A DNA stretch of 64,000 nucleotides from Maniola hyperantus (GCF_902806685.2 NC_048546.1:3224001-3288000), one strand, 5' to 3'; positions 22,337 to 34,269 are shown, counted from the first letter of the stretch. The notes: generated by a model not told the origin, from the sequence alone. A program made the numbers and translations.

Positions 22337-24697
22337 TTTTCCGTGCTAATCTAAAGTTGCTCGTAAAGGAGCTGTAAAAATTGCTTCTTGCTGTAAAACT
22401 AGCTGACAACTATTTACCAGCATAGCTCATCATCATCATTTAACGAGATCATGAATTATGATCCCGTTAAAGATTGAAGCTTGGCGGATATAAGATTGCT
22501 TCTCGAATTGCTTAAAAACTAGACTGTTTATGAGTCGTATGAGTGTCTTAGTATCGATTAAGTAGAAGCAGTAGAATTTTTATAAAATTATCCTAAAAAG
22601 TCATTTTTATCATTTTAAAGGTCTTAATTTTATGTTTATGTAAGTGATTCTGGGGTATCAAGACTACATCAAAGGTAAGCCCAGTTTTACTGTTTTTCTG
22701 GCTATTTCAAATTTTATTATGGCCGCAGTTTACGCAAGTATCACATCAACATTATAAAATGTCGACGACTACGAAGTCGTCTTTTTCGACACGACTAAAT
22801 AAAAACTATTAGATACTCGGACTGTTTAGGTACTCCTGAATTTTTCTACGTTTGTAGCTTAGTATTTCTAGTTAGTAATAGCTGACATTAATATCACTTT
22901 TAAAGTCCCCAATGTGATATTTTACCCACCCGATATTACGCTTGTTTAGCAGTATGTATTTCTTTTATCTGAATACAGATTGTTAAAAGTAGATTTTTTT
23001 GTTTCATTATCTTATTTGCATGAAAAAGGTCGGGTTTTTTTGTCATACTCTGCGTCCTTTCGAGATAAAATTGAAACTTCCAGTCCCCAAGCTTATAATA
23101 AAAGACCCTTTGCTCGTATATATGATATAATGAATATGTGAAGACGTATACCTACTCAGGTTATTTTCTTCTAAAGTCTGTCTGGAGTCTGGAGCAAAAG
23201 TAACAATACGTTTGTTTCAATATGTATTAAGTATGTCTGGAGTCTCTTAGATGCCGCATACGAATCGGTATGGGTCTATAAAACTATTTCAATTTAATTA
23301 TTATTTAGAGATATCAATCAATTTAAAAATATCAGTTGCTAAAGGCACGTAAAAATATTACTCACTTTTCTTAATGTCTCAGTGCTGATTTTTATGTGTA
23401 TTTCAATTATTTCAGTTTAATTATTATTTAGAGATATCAATCAATTTAAAAATATCAGTTGCTAAAGGCACGTAAAAATATTACTCACTTTTCTTAATGT
23501 CTCAGTGCTGATTTTTATGTGTATTTCCTGAGTATCATAATATAAAAATTACGATTCAAACTTTAAGTAAGAAAAACTATTTTATTTTTGCGAGCTTTAA
23601 AGCGTCTGGCGGAAATTACCGCCGACAGGAAGTGTCTGCTGTAAAACATAGATGAAAATCAGCAGTCAGACTTTTGAAAAGTGAATATATTTTTTTAATA
23701 TGTTCTTACAGTAGTTGATCCCTATAAAGTGACCCATAGCACAAGCTAGCAGACATGCGTACGTTAATAATACACTAACACTACTCTACCCCACATACTT
23801 TGTTTCTCAGAAAATAAGGAAGGTCTGGCAGCAGCAATGGGATCTTGCTCTTTATGAAGTGTTCTTATAACCTTACTTGCAATATTTCGTGAAACTGCGC
23901 AGTGAAAAACTAGGTTTCAAAACTTCACGGAAAAGTTCTAAACAGTCTAAACAAATTTTTGTGAGAGCATTGACCGCGGTCGTTATTTTTATTTTCTTTT
24001 ATTTTAAAAAACCGGCTTTCACGTTCTACCCTCAATATGCAAATGAAGGAAATTGTTTTCCTGATGGTATGTGAGATAGATATTCGTTAGGTATCGATAA
24101 TCGAATTTTGTGTTACGACAAAAAAATAGATGTGAGGTTTCCGAGAAGTTAATTACGTTTGTTAAAGGAAATTAATTTATTCGAAACCGAATCTACTCGA
24201 ATTATACGAAATGCGCAGAATTCCTGTTTAAATTTCGTTAATGACGATAGGAAATAATTAAAGCGGTTTTAAATTAAACCTTAAAGTTTGAAAGCTATTT
24301 TTATACATTCAGCTCCCGCCTCCCTGAAATAAAAGGAAAAGCGTTAAATTTGCCAACTCCGAAAGACGAAAACAAAAGCTCGTTGAGTAAACATCGTGTT
24401 GTAAATTGTTGATTCAGTGCATAGTCACAGAGTTCTCCTGTAAACAGTGGCCGGCATGTGTCGCAACTTCTCAAAGTTTTCGGAAATAATAAACCATCTG
24501 TTATCTGATAATAGCTGTCGACCTTGAAGGTCAGCGAAGGCTCTTACGACGAGTTCGGAACGAAGGGGTAGGAAATGATTACGTCCAAGTCAGTAACCCG
24601 GGCGTGTGCTATTGATGGGAGGGCGCGGGTGCGGGCGGCTCGGGAAAGTGGGTCAGAGGGGCGCGCAGTCGCGGCACTGCGCCCTCGGTCTCCAGCC
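22337..24697. other. Intergenic region between acylphosphatase and the KCTD gene
   Basis: No gene was recognised. A candidate poly(A) signal for acylphosphatase lies at 22798-22803 (AATAAA). A short hairpin is at about 22440-22472, and a 123-base direct duplication occupies 23293-23528. The last 350 bases before 24698 probably contain the KCTD promoter and 5' UTR. Confidence 0.55.
23293..23528. repeat. Direct tandem duplication, period 123 bp
   Basis: The sequence from 'tttaattattatttagag' at 23293 repeats at 23416 with no visible differences over about 110 bases ('tatcagttgctaaaggcacg', 'gtctcagtgctgatttttat'). The near identity points to a recent duplication. Confidence 0.9.
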
Positions 24698-25399
24698 ATG
24701 GCGGACGCGCCGTGCGAGGTCCTCGAGCTGAACGTCGGCGGCGTGCACTACGCCACCACGCGCGACACGCTGTTGCGCGAGCCGGACTCGCTACCGGCCG
24801 TTGCGCTGCGCGACCCCGACCATCCGCGCGACGCCCGCGGACGCATCTTCTTCGACCGCGACGGCGTCCTCTTTAGATACGTCCTCGACTATCTCCGAGA
24901 CGGCGGCCTCGTCTTGCCAGAGTGTTTTCGCGAGCACAAACGCTTAGCGCGCGAAGCTAGGCATTACAGACTTGTCGGACTAGAAAACGCGGTTCGAGAT
25001 GCCGATCCGCGGCCGCCTAATCGCGAAAAAGGCTGTATCACCGTTGGATACCGCGGAAGCTTCGCCTTCGGGCGCGACGGCCTCGCAGATGTGAAATTCC
25101 GCAAGTTGTCCCGGATTCTGGTGTGCGGGAAAGTGACGCTGTGCCGGGACGTTTTCGGGGAGACCTTAAACGAATCCCGAGATCCTGACCACGGTCTGGC
25201 CGACAGGTACACGTCCCGATTCTTCCTTAAACATTCGTTCATCGAGCAGGCGTTTGATAATTTACAAGAGCAGGGGTTCAAACTGACGGCCAGCTGTGGA
25301 AGCGGTACGGCCGGCGGGGCCGCTGAGCTCAAGCCCGGAGTCGATTCCGAAGAGAATCGCTGGAACCACTACAACGAATTTGTGTTCGTACGCGAATAA
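24698..25399 (+). CDS. Ktl: BTB/T1 domain protein of the KCTD8/12/16 family (GABA-B receptor auxiliary subunit-like)
   Basis: A single exon of 233 residues. The ATG at 24698 sits in a good context (gccatgg) directly before the BTB/T1 start. The frame stays open 41 codons upstream, but those codons look like untranslated GC-rich leader. Residues 7-100 form the tetramerising T1 domain ('LELNVGGVHYATTRDTL', 'GRIFFDRDGVLFRYVLDYLR'). Residues 112-233 match the C-terminal H1-type domain of KCTD8/12/16 ('ITVGYRGSFAFGRDGLADVK', 'FRKLSRILVCG', 'ETLNESRDPD', ending 'HYNEFVFVRE'). In vertebrates these proteins bind GABA-B receptors and Gbeta-gamma; the insect relative is KCTD12-like (Ktl). The gene is very GC-rich against its AT-rich surroundings. 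A candidate poly(A) signal is at 25727-25732. Confidence 0.9.
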   Translation: MADAPCEVLELNVGGVHYATTRDTLLREPDSLPAVALRDPDHPRDARGRIFFDRDGVLFRYVLDYLRDGGLVLPECFREHKRLAREARHYRLVGLENAVRDADPRPPNREKGCITVGYRGSFAFGRDGLADVKFRKLSRILVCGKVTLCRDVFGETLNESRDPDHGLADRYTSRFFLKHSFIEQAFDNLQEQGFKLTASCGSGTAGGAAELKPGVDSEENRWNHYNEFVFVRE

Positions 25400-25761
25400 C
25401 TGCCCGGCCGTATGTGATACTGAATCTGTTTAGGCAAAGTTTGGAGTGCAAGACTTCAGTGGCTGAGCCGCTGCATTTGAAATGTTCTAATTGATATCGT
25501 CTCGCAGGTAACATAGTAGACATCGTTCCGAAATTTGATATTTCTTTATTACCTACTGTACCTATTTTTAACTGATAGATACTTATTTAACTTAAGGAAT
25601 ACTTGCGAACACTTTTGTCTTCTTATTTTTTACTCAACGACTAAACTTTCAACTGTTTCGACAATTATTAGGTACGTTTTTAATATCGTACTAGAAATAT
25701 TGATATACTTATTGAAAGATTATTATAATAAAGACATGTTTACATAGATATAGGTAGATAT

Positions 25762-26220
25762 TGGCACCGATTCTGAGCACAACCTAATTTTAGAGTATTC
25801 GCATGCTCTTCTTACAAATGTAATATGAAAAGGACAGACACAGTTTGACAGTTCTAAATTTAATTTTTAGATGGTAAAACCCGTGATTTTAGCACGCACT
25901 CGCGAACCTACTGTTTAAATTTGTATTGTGCACTAAAATTTAGAGTCTTTAAATGTGAAAGTCATGTTCCGTTCCTTTTTTAGCATTAGTAAAAAGAAAA
26001 GGATGCAGATACTCTAAATTTAGTTTAGAGAGAGACTAGAGAATTGAGGCCATTGTGGCTAATTCCGTTGTACACAATCTCTAAACTAAACTAAAATGGC
26101 ATGTCTAAATCTATTGCTATCCCTTTCATAATGTTGCTTGCGGAAAAGGAGAGCACTAGATTTAGACCAATTAATTTAGTTTAGTTTAGAGATTGTGTAC
26201 TAGAGAATCGGCCCCATTGT
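25762..26220. mobile_element. MITE with a nested inverted-repeat element
   Basis: Bases 25762-26040 are the inverted counterpart of 10432-10716. Adjacent, 26070-26093 ('gtacacaatctctaaactaa' + 'acta') is the exact reverse complement of 26177-26200, giving a 131-base element with 24-base perfect terminal inverted repeats. The flanks 'ggccattgtgg' and 'ggccccattgtg' are also related, so the two structures may form one composite. Confidence 0.75.
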
Positions 26221-28348
26221 GTAGATAAATCGAACTTAAATGTATTCGTGTATCAAATAAGTAGTTAAAACATAAATGTATTAGAATAAATGTATAAATA
26301 TTAAATGTAGAAGTTACCTCCTATTAGAGCTGATCTTGTTTAAAACTGTAACAAATTATATTTCTATCGTAGGTACCTATTATCTATGTTATAAAGGATT
26401 TTTATTATACTATTTAATTAATAGAATTAACAATGAATCTTTAACAATTATTAACAATCCAAACAATTTCAGTAACTAATGTTAAATTCTTAAACATTTT
26501 TATCTTGTTTTCTTAGTTTTATAATAACACTTTGAAATGAAAAAATAGTATACCTAAGTACCTACCAATATGGTTAAATTATCATAGATAGATATTTTTA
26601 TCTTTACAATTACTTTCTTAATACATTATATGTACGTGATATTGTATTCAGACTACAGCTGAATTAATGTTAGTTGTACAAATTATCTACGGGTTGACTG
26701 TTATTGTTTTATTCAAATTTTATTGAACTGATAACAATTTTATATGGTTCGAGTATCTTTGGAAATATCGAATATTTTTTCTGGAGTTTTACCGTCAAGA
26801 AGGTAGTCTATATAAATTTAATGCATTATGAATTTTTAGATTTCACAAATATGCATTTTGAACGATGCGAATATTTATCAAAGAATTCCGTTTTTAGGAT
26901 TCTATTACTAAGCCCCCGCTGTCCGTCTGTCAGCGGTCTATATCTCATGAACCCGGGTCATGAACCGATAGGTAGAGAGTTGAAATTTGCACCGAGTGTG
27001 ATACACATTTCAACTATTGCCACTATAACAACAAATAGTAAAAAACCTATATGGCAATTCCGAAATGGCTGCCATGTAAATTAGAAGAAATTTAAACAGT
27101 ACATCTTCTACGATGGTACGGAACACTTCATGTGAGACTCCAACTCGCATTTGGCCGGTTTTTATGCAGCATTAATTCTGTAATTGGGGCTAGGAAACTC
27201 TTATAACTGCGATCGGTATGCTTTCGAGAGTCCGTAGGAAATTTTTAAGAGGTTGATAACTTAGATGTTAAGAGCTAGTTAGTACCTAGATCTTGCATTG
27301 CCATCCCTCAGATGATCCGTATCAGGTTCACGATCGCGACTACGACTACGGCACGGCACTATTTTTATTCGTCTTTATAATAGAGTAACTTTTATGACAT
27401 TGTTTCGAAAATAACCTAAAACTGATCCTGGCAGGATTTTTCAGTCACAATAGTTTTATATGCAATGCGTTAAAAATTTCCGCGTTAAAAAAATCTGAAA
27501 CTTTAAAAAAAAGACTCATATTTTATCAAGCACCAAATTTCTACGGACTCTCGAGCTTTGTTTGAAATCACAATGTTACCAATGAAACCCGAAATTTTTG
27601 TGAAAAGACGCGCGGTCTAGACTACACGTTAGCACACGTTAGTTCTAGTTTTTTCAACTTATATATAGGTAGGTATTTGTTCGCCCTGTAAAAGGTTACT
27701 AGTGCCAGTAAAATAGTTCTACGTACCTACCTACATATTCAATTGTGCTATATCTAAATATCTAATAAGCAATCCTTGGTTTAAATGTCGGATCGAACAG
27801 GTATTTTCTTACTTGGAGCATTGCAATATACTTGTTACTTACCTTATTCGAGCGGACTTTTAAATTAATTGAAAGACATAAGAACGCGAATAATACCTGA
27901 ATATCTATTATTCAGGCGAGGAGCTAATCATTAAATTTATAAAAAGTACCTACCTAACTTTTCCGATTTATCTAAGAACCGATATGATATAGTTGTGATC
28001 GATCCATTTTCTACTCTATAGAAGTTGATATCTCTTTATACCTAGTTGTAAACTTGTAAGAAATGTTTAATAACGTTAATCTATATAAAGCGCGAATAAA
28101 ATGTACCTAAATTAATAGTAAATGGGAGTACAACTACTGCTCTTATAATAGACTGTACTTTACAGCATTTCCAAATTATCCGATTCGATATTTGAGCCCG
28201 TAAAATGTATGAAATATTGTGCACGTGCTTTTTACATTGTCCGCAACGAGAAGAGAAGTAGAGATTTTCTCAGCTGAAACATTTCACAAGTAATGTTCAA
28301 CCAACATATAAAAAAATATAGACCAGCTGTAGTACTGAAGCGGATTTT

Positions 28349-28508
28349 GTCGGACTGTGTCCTACTAGTTTTGAATCCTTCCGGAGTCGTCCGTAGACGT
28401 TAGTTCGGTTTGGAACTCATCGCGCTAACCAGCTCATGAATTATGACTCATGAGTCATGAGCTGGTCTTTTCCCGAACGGGTTCAAAACTAGTCGGGCAC
28501 ATTCCGAC
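28349..28508. mobile_element. 160-bp MITE with about 35-bp imperfect terminal inverted repeats
   Basis: The left end 'gtcggactgtgtcctactag' pairs with the right end (reverse complement 'gtcggaatgtgcccgactag'), and the similarity continues through 'ttttgaa'. Inside is a second palindrome, 'atgactcatgagtcatgag'. Its 'ggttcaaaactagtcggg' end is related to sequences at about 17390 and 17870. Confidence 0.75.
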
Positions 28509-28547
28509 CAAATGCACAACGCCAAAAGTAGGGATATATACCTAGGT

Positions 28548-28750
28548 ATGAACTATCAGTACCAGATACATATTTGACTAGAATTGCATAGTTGTAATGT
28601 AACTTGGAATATCTTTACAAAACAGATACCTATTTGACAAGAATTGCAAAGTTGTAATGTAACTTTGGAATATCTTTACAATACAGATACCTAAGTATTT
28701 GACAAGAATTGCAAAGTTGTAATGTAACTTGGAATATCTATCTTTGTAAT
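28548..28750. repeat. Tandem repeat, three units of about 66-72 bp
   Basis: Three successive units contain 'agaattgcaaagttgtaatg' (first unit with 'catag') followed by 'taacttggaatatct'. Units begin near 28558, 28625 and 28692. The third has a short insertion ('ctaagt'). Confidence 0.9.
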
Positions 28751-29887
28751 ATCACAATTACATTTTACGTATATCGTATAGGGTAACGTGGAAATGCTTT
28801 TAGAAGTTTTGTAAAAAAATACTATAAACCTAAGAACTCTGTACTTTGTCAGTTAAGAAAAGTTCGATAGTAAACTTCTCTCCGACGGGATCGCAACTTT
28901 AGCCAAGAATTTGTAAGACATCCCGACGTATACCTACTTAAATGTTCTAGGTAGTTATAGCAGATACTTCACAGCTTTCCGAAACTTTGTAAAACTTTGC
29001 CGGTTGTTCTCAGGCGTCAAGCCAGGTCGAATTTAACAATCGCAGGCATATCATTAGATTACAATAATAGTTTTAATATTTCTGCTCAAAAATATGGGTT
29101 GCCAAGTAACAAGAAAATGCAAAATAAGTACCTATACCTCGCTAACAACTTGGGAATCTATTAGATGTCTGTAGATACCTACCACGAAATTTTGGTTTGC
29201 TAATGTGTTATGCCCGCTTTTCAGTAGCGCGCAATTCGTAGTGCCAAAGCCCGTGTACCATCCCTGAATTAATCATCCGTTTATAGTCTTCCGAAATCCG
29301 AGGTTTTAAACTTTGTTAGCGCGATTCAGGAAATATCCACACGGATGTTGCGCCAGTAAAGAGCGGGCATTTAACTTATTATCAGTGAACTAGCACAGAG
29401 ATCTGTGGATAAAATATTGTAAGTACTAGTCCAAGGCCAAGTGTCTACTGTAACAATAAAACTTGCAGAAGTCAGAACTGGCAAGTCACTTGCACTGTCT
29501 AAACACAGCAAGTCAATTTCTGTAATTTTTTTATTGGGAAGTAGGTAACTTCTGCCAGTCCATTTTTTTTTGCTAGTGGAGTCGATACTTGGCCTGAGAC
29601 AGCATAAGGCGAGACAAGATATTTGAAATTTTCTGGTTGGGTACTTTTCAAGCGGTGTTCTCAAGAAAATTTTGGAGGAATTTTCCATTCTTACAAATCC
29701 CATAATACCTACTACCTGTTAGAGACTATTTTGTTTATTAAGTAACTTTGTGTCAAGTAAGTATATGGAAAATTTTGAAATGGAGTGCAAAATTAACCGA
29801 AATTTTAAATTGCCTACGGAATTTTCAAAGTTACTGTACGCGTTACAAATTCTACTAACGGTTATTTTTAATGTGTCTAGGCTGCTT

Positions 29888-29953
29888 AAGTTCTCATGGT
29901 GTGCAAAGTCGACTGTACCCAGGCAGTTTAGACTTTGTACACCCTGAGAACTT
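29888..29953 (+). ncRNA. miRNA-precursor-like hairpin (candidate)
   Basis: A 23-base left arm (29888-29910, 'aagttctcatggtgtgcaaa' + 'gtc') pairs with 29931-29953 with one mismatch and one possible G-U wobble around a 20-base loop. Arm and loop sizes fit an animal pre-miRNA. A small foldback MITE is an equal alternative, as no second copy or conservation can be tested here. No known miRNA seed was recognised. Confidence 0.3.
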
Positions 29954-30172
29954 TATCCGTAGCATAGTATTTTGTTGTTACTACTGAAAAACTTATGGAA
30001 CTGTAACATGTATAAATTGTTTACTCTTTTCGTACTAGACATAAAAAATTGTTTTGGAAAAATACGTTTTTTTTTAAAATGAAACCAATAATGCCAATGG
30101 TCTTACGATTTATCAGAAAATAAACCTAATATTTCTTAGAACGAAATGGTTTCATTAATAGTACGCGACAGT

Positions 30173-30260
30173 TCGCGATGGCAATCGGGGAGGGAACGCC
30201 CCGCACACCCGCACAGTCTCCGAGCTAACCCGGTGCGGGCGAGCGCGGGTGACCCGCGAC
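30173..30260. repeat. GC-rich MITE fragment
   Basis: It begins 'cgcgatggcaatcggggagg' and continues with 'gcacacccgcac', 'cggtgcgggcgagcgcgggt'. It matches the left part of 31053-31182 and 1205-1378. The RTE 3' tail follows directly. Confidence 0.65.
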
Positions 30261-30357
30261 GCGCGATTCAGCCGGCGCAAGACCGTGGCGTATAGAAGTC
30301 TCTACAAGTCCTATGTCCAGCTGTGGACCTCTATCGGTTGAAGTTGATGATGATGTT
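30253..30357 (+). mobile_element. RTE LINE 3' tail
   Basis: It contains 'cgcaagaccgtggcgtatag', 'tatgtccagctgtggacctc' and 'tatcggttgaagttgatgat', the last C-terminal codons and (GAT)n terminus also found at 43508-43652 and, in part, at 35150-35250. Confidence 0.7.
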
Positions 30358-30839
30358 GATCCTATTCCTAAGTAGGTATTAGGTACACTTTGATGGCACG
30401 CCTATACCTAGCTACTCTAGGGCGCTATTGATTGCCCCCAGACGGTACATGATGGACTCTATAGAGGCTACCCTAAGGTAAGGTAGTCTTGGTAGGTATA
30501 CACGCACAACCCTAACCCTTTTCCGGAGATTTGATCTTAAATAACTAGTTGATTATAATCTACAAAGTTAGATTAAATCTACGAAAGGAAATATGAGTGG
30601 TAAATAGGTAGACTAGGTAAATTAAATTTCCCTGAAACACGAAATAAAACTATTTAACAATGCATTTGACCCTACATTTATCAGGTTAATGTTCTGACTT
30701 AGGTATATTATATTCAACAGGCGTCCCCGGGCTCTTTTCCTCCTGTTTCTTAGGGTTGACATCCATAGAGCGAACTTGCTCAGACTGTTATAACGAAACA
30801 CCGTTTATGAAAAACCAAAATTTACTATTTTAAATTTAA

Positions 30840-31052
30840 GCTGTGATAGCCTAGTGATTAGAGCGTCCGCCTTCTAATTGGAGGTCGGAGGTTCGATCCC
30901 GGGCACACACCTCTAACTTTTCGGAGTTATGTGCGTTTTAATTAGGTACCTAATTAAATATCACTCGCTTATAACGGTAAAGGAAAACATCGTGAGGAAA
31001 CCTGCATGCCTGAGAGTTCTCCATAATGTTCTCAAAGGTGTGTGAAGATTTA
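30840..31052 (+). mobile_element. tRNA-derived SINE with intact pol III boxes
   Basis: The head 'gctgtgatagcctagtgatt' (box A-like) and 'ggttcgatccc' (box B) are followed by the body 'aacttttcggagttatgtgc' and 'gaggaaacctgcatgcctga'. The tRNA-like part is SINE-derived rather than a functional tRNA gene because the body is shared with 6085-6290, 31836-32015 and 44617-44926. A GC-rich MITE starts at its 3' side. Confidence 0.8.
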
Positions 31053-31182
31053 AATGGCAATCGGGGAGGGAACGCCACGCGTCCCCGCGCTAAGCCGGTG
31101 CGGGCGAGCGCGGGTGACGTGCGGATATACGGGGCATCCCCCCGCCTCATACCCCGATTGCGATCTCAACCTGTCGCGGACT
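31053..31182. mobile_element. GC-rich MITE with 'gcaatcgggg' inverted ends
   Basis: The left end 'atggcaatcggggaggga' and right end 'ataccccgattgcgatctca' form inverted termini around a GC-rich centre ('ggtgcgggcgagcgcgggtg'). It appears to have inserted in or beside the SINE at 30840-31052. SINE body fragments resume at about 31290-31365. Confidence 0.7.
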
Positions 31183-31835
31183 CCTAAGGCTAATTCCGAG
31201 GGAAATTATTAAAAAAATAATTCGGTAGAAATTCTAGGGTAGGGCACGTAAATCATGAGTATCTCAATTTATCGTCAGCCCACTTCTGGGCATGCATCTT
31301 CTCGGAACGAGAAGGGTTTAGGCTGTTGTTCACCACGCTGACCAAGTGCGGAGGTAGGAATGTGTAAACAGCAAATTCTGAGTATGTGGAGACTCCTGGA
31401 TTTTCTCAGCTCAGATCTCACTTTTCTATTGATAGGTAAGAAGCCTTTGTCCAGCTGTGGGATAAAATAAAAGCTGTTTTACGTGAATTGATCTAATGTT
31501 GCGTAAATATTCAGTGGACAAGAAAAACTCGCTGATCACCGATAGATTATACTTACTTACCTACCTACTGACAAGTAGGTATAAAATCCTTTGATCCGCG
31601 GTGAACCCATAATCAATTTGCAAAGGTTGTGGGCGTTTGAGCAAACATAATGTATCTGCCGTAGCCAGATCGTAGAATTGCCCATTTCATAAAGCGAAAA
31701 GAATGCTACCTACTTTTATCCCGAAAAAAATTCGATGGGATTTTTGTGAGTGAGTGAGTGAGTGACGTGAGTCTCCTAATCGGACGTCAGGAGATCCTCT
31801 CCTTTCCTTCTCTATCTAGACAAAGAAACTAAAGT

Positions 31836-32015
31836 TACAGAACTTTTCGGAGTTATGTGCGTTATAAGTAATTAAATATTACTTAGAAAACATCGTGCGG
31901 ACACCTGCATGCGTGAGAGTTCTCCATAATGGTCTCAAAGGTATATGAAGTCTGCCAATCTGCACTAGGCCAGCGTGGTGGAGGATGGCCAAACCCCTTC
32001 TCATTTGAGAGCAAA
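31836..32015 (+). mobile_element. Partial SINE
   Basis: The same body as 30840-31052 ('acttttcggagttatgtgcg', 'acctgcatgcgtgagagttc', 'ccagcgtggtggaggatgg') without a recognisable tRNA head. Confidence 0.65.
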
Positions 32016-33947
32016 CCCCCGCGTTCTGTAGTGACTAGTGAGCTGGTCATGGGTTGACCATGATGGTATTTTTAAAAACCTAAATCCAAGCGAACGAAGT
32101 TACGGGCAGCATCTAGTAAAGTATAGTAGATAGCAAATATATGTAGAAGTTACTTATGAAAAGCAGCCCTTGAGATTATACCTAAAAACAAGTGACATTT
32201 TCCGCAGTTTTTTTTAAAGAATTTTAACCATGGCCCTTGACTAACATTCCCTTTTCCTCTCCAATTAAGCGTGAAGCTTGTGCTAGGAGTAGGAACGACA
32301 ATAGTGCAACGGGTGGGGTATGAACCGGCGACCTTTCGAATTTCAGTCCGCACCTTTAACCGTTGATCTATTGAGGCTATTTCAAATGTCTAAACTACTT
32401 TCCTTCGAAAGGCATGAACAGCGCCATCTATAAGCCGTTTAAGGAACACGTTACAAAACCAACCCAAGTGATATTTTCCACATTGTTTCAAGGTTTTTAC
32501 AAACGCAAAATAATCACAATCTGCTTCCAGAGTAGGTAACACAGAAGTCCAATGTTCTGTTACATTACAAATCTATCACTTTCCTTGGAAGGGTATGAAC
32601 TATGAACAGCGCCATCTATGAGACGTTTAAGGAACACACCCTGGAAAGTTCCTCATGTCTTATGAGATGAAGTAGTCGACCAAGGAATAGAAATCTTTTG
32701 ACAATCGATAATTATTAGTCGTTTTCGTGATATTAAGATATTATATCATAGCCATATGAAGGGCTTATATCAGGACAACAAAAACAGTAAATGTAAAGAA
32801 AACCAACAGGACTTGGTAAATTTAATTTAATTGTAATGTCAAAAATAATTAATATAAATAAATTCCAATAGGAATCGAGCCCAACACCACTGTGCACTGG
32901 AGATCTAAATAATAACTTAAGGCTTTCCAGCACGTATAGTACCCGGCAAGAAATATTGTACATCAATCTTTAGAAGGAGATAGCCATTTTGTAGAGTATT
33001 GTCTCTGTCGTTGAGACCGACAAAACGTCATATAGGCAGCAATATTTCTTCAGTTGTATCTGTTGCATTCCAATAAGTATTTTACATTATACTTTAGGCT
33101 ACAATGGGGCTCGCGTATCCGTGTCGGACAAAAGTACCATAAAAATTAAGATACTAAAAAGATAAAAATAAACTTTAAGTTCATTTTGGTTATTTACTTA
33201 AAAATACATATTATGCAATTACTTAAAAATACAAATTATGCAATTACTTATTTTTCGATAGGGTACTTAACTTAACTACATTTCATTATATTTTGACACA
33301 TAGATAGACAATTAATTAGGTACGTTTTGGTCTATGTATTTTTACTTAGATCCTAATTCATACAAGTTAAGGGATGATTTTATGCTAACATGTGGCGCAA
33401 AAGAGCCGTGCCAGTTTATTAAGCAGTTTATGCTTCACCGTGTGGCGTCTGTCATGGACATCCCTTGTATTGAGACAGACTGGTAACTGAACTGGTGGTG
33501 TGCCAGCTCTACGTGTTTCGTAGGAGATTTTACATCACAGATGGGAGATGTTACATTTTACATGACAGAATTTGAATGTCAAAATACAATAATGTCAGAG
33601 TAAATGGAACTAAATTCCTTGTACTAAATTTTGTGGTATCATATCATTAATCACCTGTCTATGTTTTTGGGAGCGTTCTGGTTACATTCTGGATACTGTG
33701 AAAACCCACGAAAAACTCCTCACTAGCCTCAATCAAAACTTTACATTACATGGATCGAAAAGCTCTGCAGTGTTTTATTTATTCTTTTGCATACAAACAT
33801 TGCAGAAAGCAGAAAGACAAAATATAATCATTTATAGAAGAAGCTCATCATTATGAGAAATACCTTACTGCCAGTGCATGATACATATAAAATATGTATG
33901 GCTATTTCCAAACTGTACTGTTGCTAAGCTGTGTTCAACACTCACTA

Positions 33948-34118
33948 TAAGGTTGCGTTTCCACTGAATTGGAATAGAGCATAGCCGAAGATGTGTGTTT
34001 TTGACCAATCAGGTTATTGTTAGATAATATAATAATTTTTCACGTTATTTCCCAAATATCTCTTTGGTCCAGAACATAAATCTCCGCACCACTCCACTTC
34101 AGTGGAGACGCACCCTTA
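33948..34118. mobile_element. MITE, about 171 bp
   Basis: The left end 'taaggttgcgtttccactga' matches the reverse complement of the right end ('taagggtgcgtctccactga') with two differences. It lies directly next to another MITE with a related 'tccactgaa' terminus. Confidence 0.75.
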
Positions 34119-34119
34119 T

Positions 34120-34252
34120 GCCCGGTATCCACTGAAGCAAAGTTGTGTTCAGTCGGACTTTTAAGAGATGATTTGAAGAATCTGACTGGTCTGCTATACA
34201 TATCTCCCTCCTTACATATCTCTCTCCTTCTCCACTTTGGTGGATACCGGGC
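34120..34252. mobile_element. MITE, about 133 bp
   Basis: Terminal inverted repeats 'gcccggtatcca' (34120-34131) and its exact complement at the right end ('tggataccgggc', 34241-34252) flank an AT-richer centre. It ends 17 bases before the oligoribonuclease stop codon, so it may lie in that gene's 3' UTR. Confidence 0.8.
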
Positions 34253-34269
34253 CTAAGATTAGCGCAACT

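Larger units (their letters stand above)
25400..34269. other. Gene-free repeat region
   Basis: No protein gene was recognised in this 8.9-kb stretch. It holds MITEs (25762-26220, 28349-28508, 33948-34118, 34120-34252), a 67-base tandem repeat (about 28548-28750), a hairpin (29888-29953), GC-rich MITEs (30173-30260, 31053-31182), SINE copies (30840-31052, 31836-32015), an RTE 3' tail (about 30253-30357) and a degenerate GGTTCCG repeat (about 26885-27165). Frames of up to 126 codons, such as 26704-27084, show no domain pattern. Confidence 0.6.

Noticed and set aside
24575..24697. Upstream in-frame ATG at 24575 as start of the KCTD protein
   Set aside because: The 41 extra codons are Arg/Ala-rich with no T1-domain similarity, and the ATG at 24698 has the better context directly before the domain.
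26704..27084. 126-codon plus-strand frame
   Set aside because: AT-driven frame overlapping a degenerate GGTTCCG repeat; no domain pattern and it starts at a non-ATG codon.
29371..29703. 110-codon minus-strand frame
   Set aside because: No recognisable motif, splice partner or composition shift; treated as chance.
30840..30912. A functional tRNA gene
   Set aside because: Box A and B are present, but the sequence continues into a body shared by several SINE copies and lacks a convincing acceptor stem.
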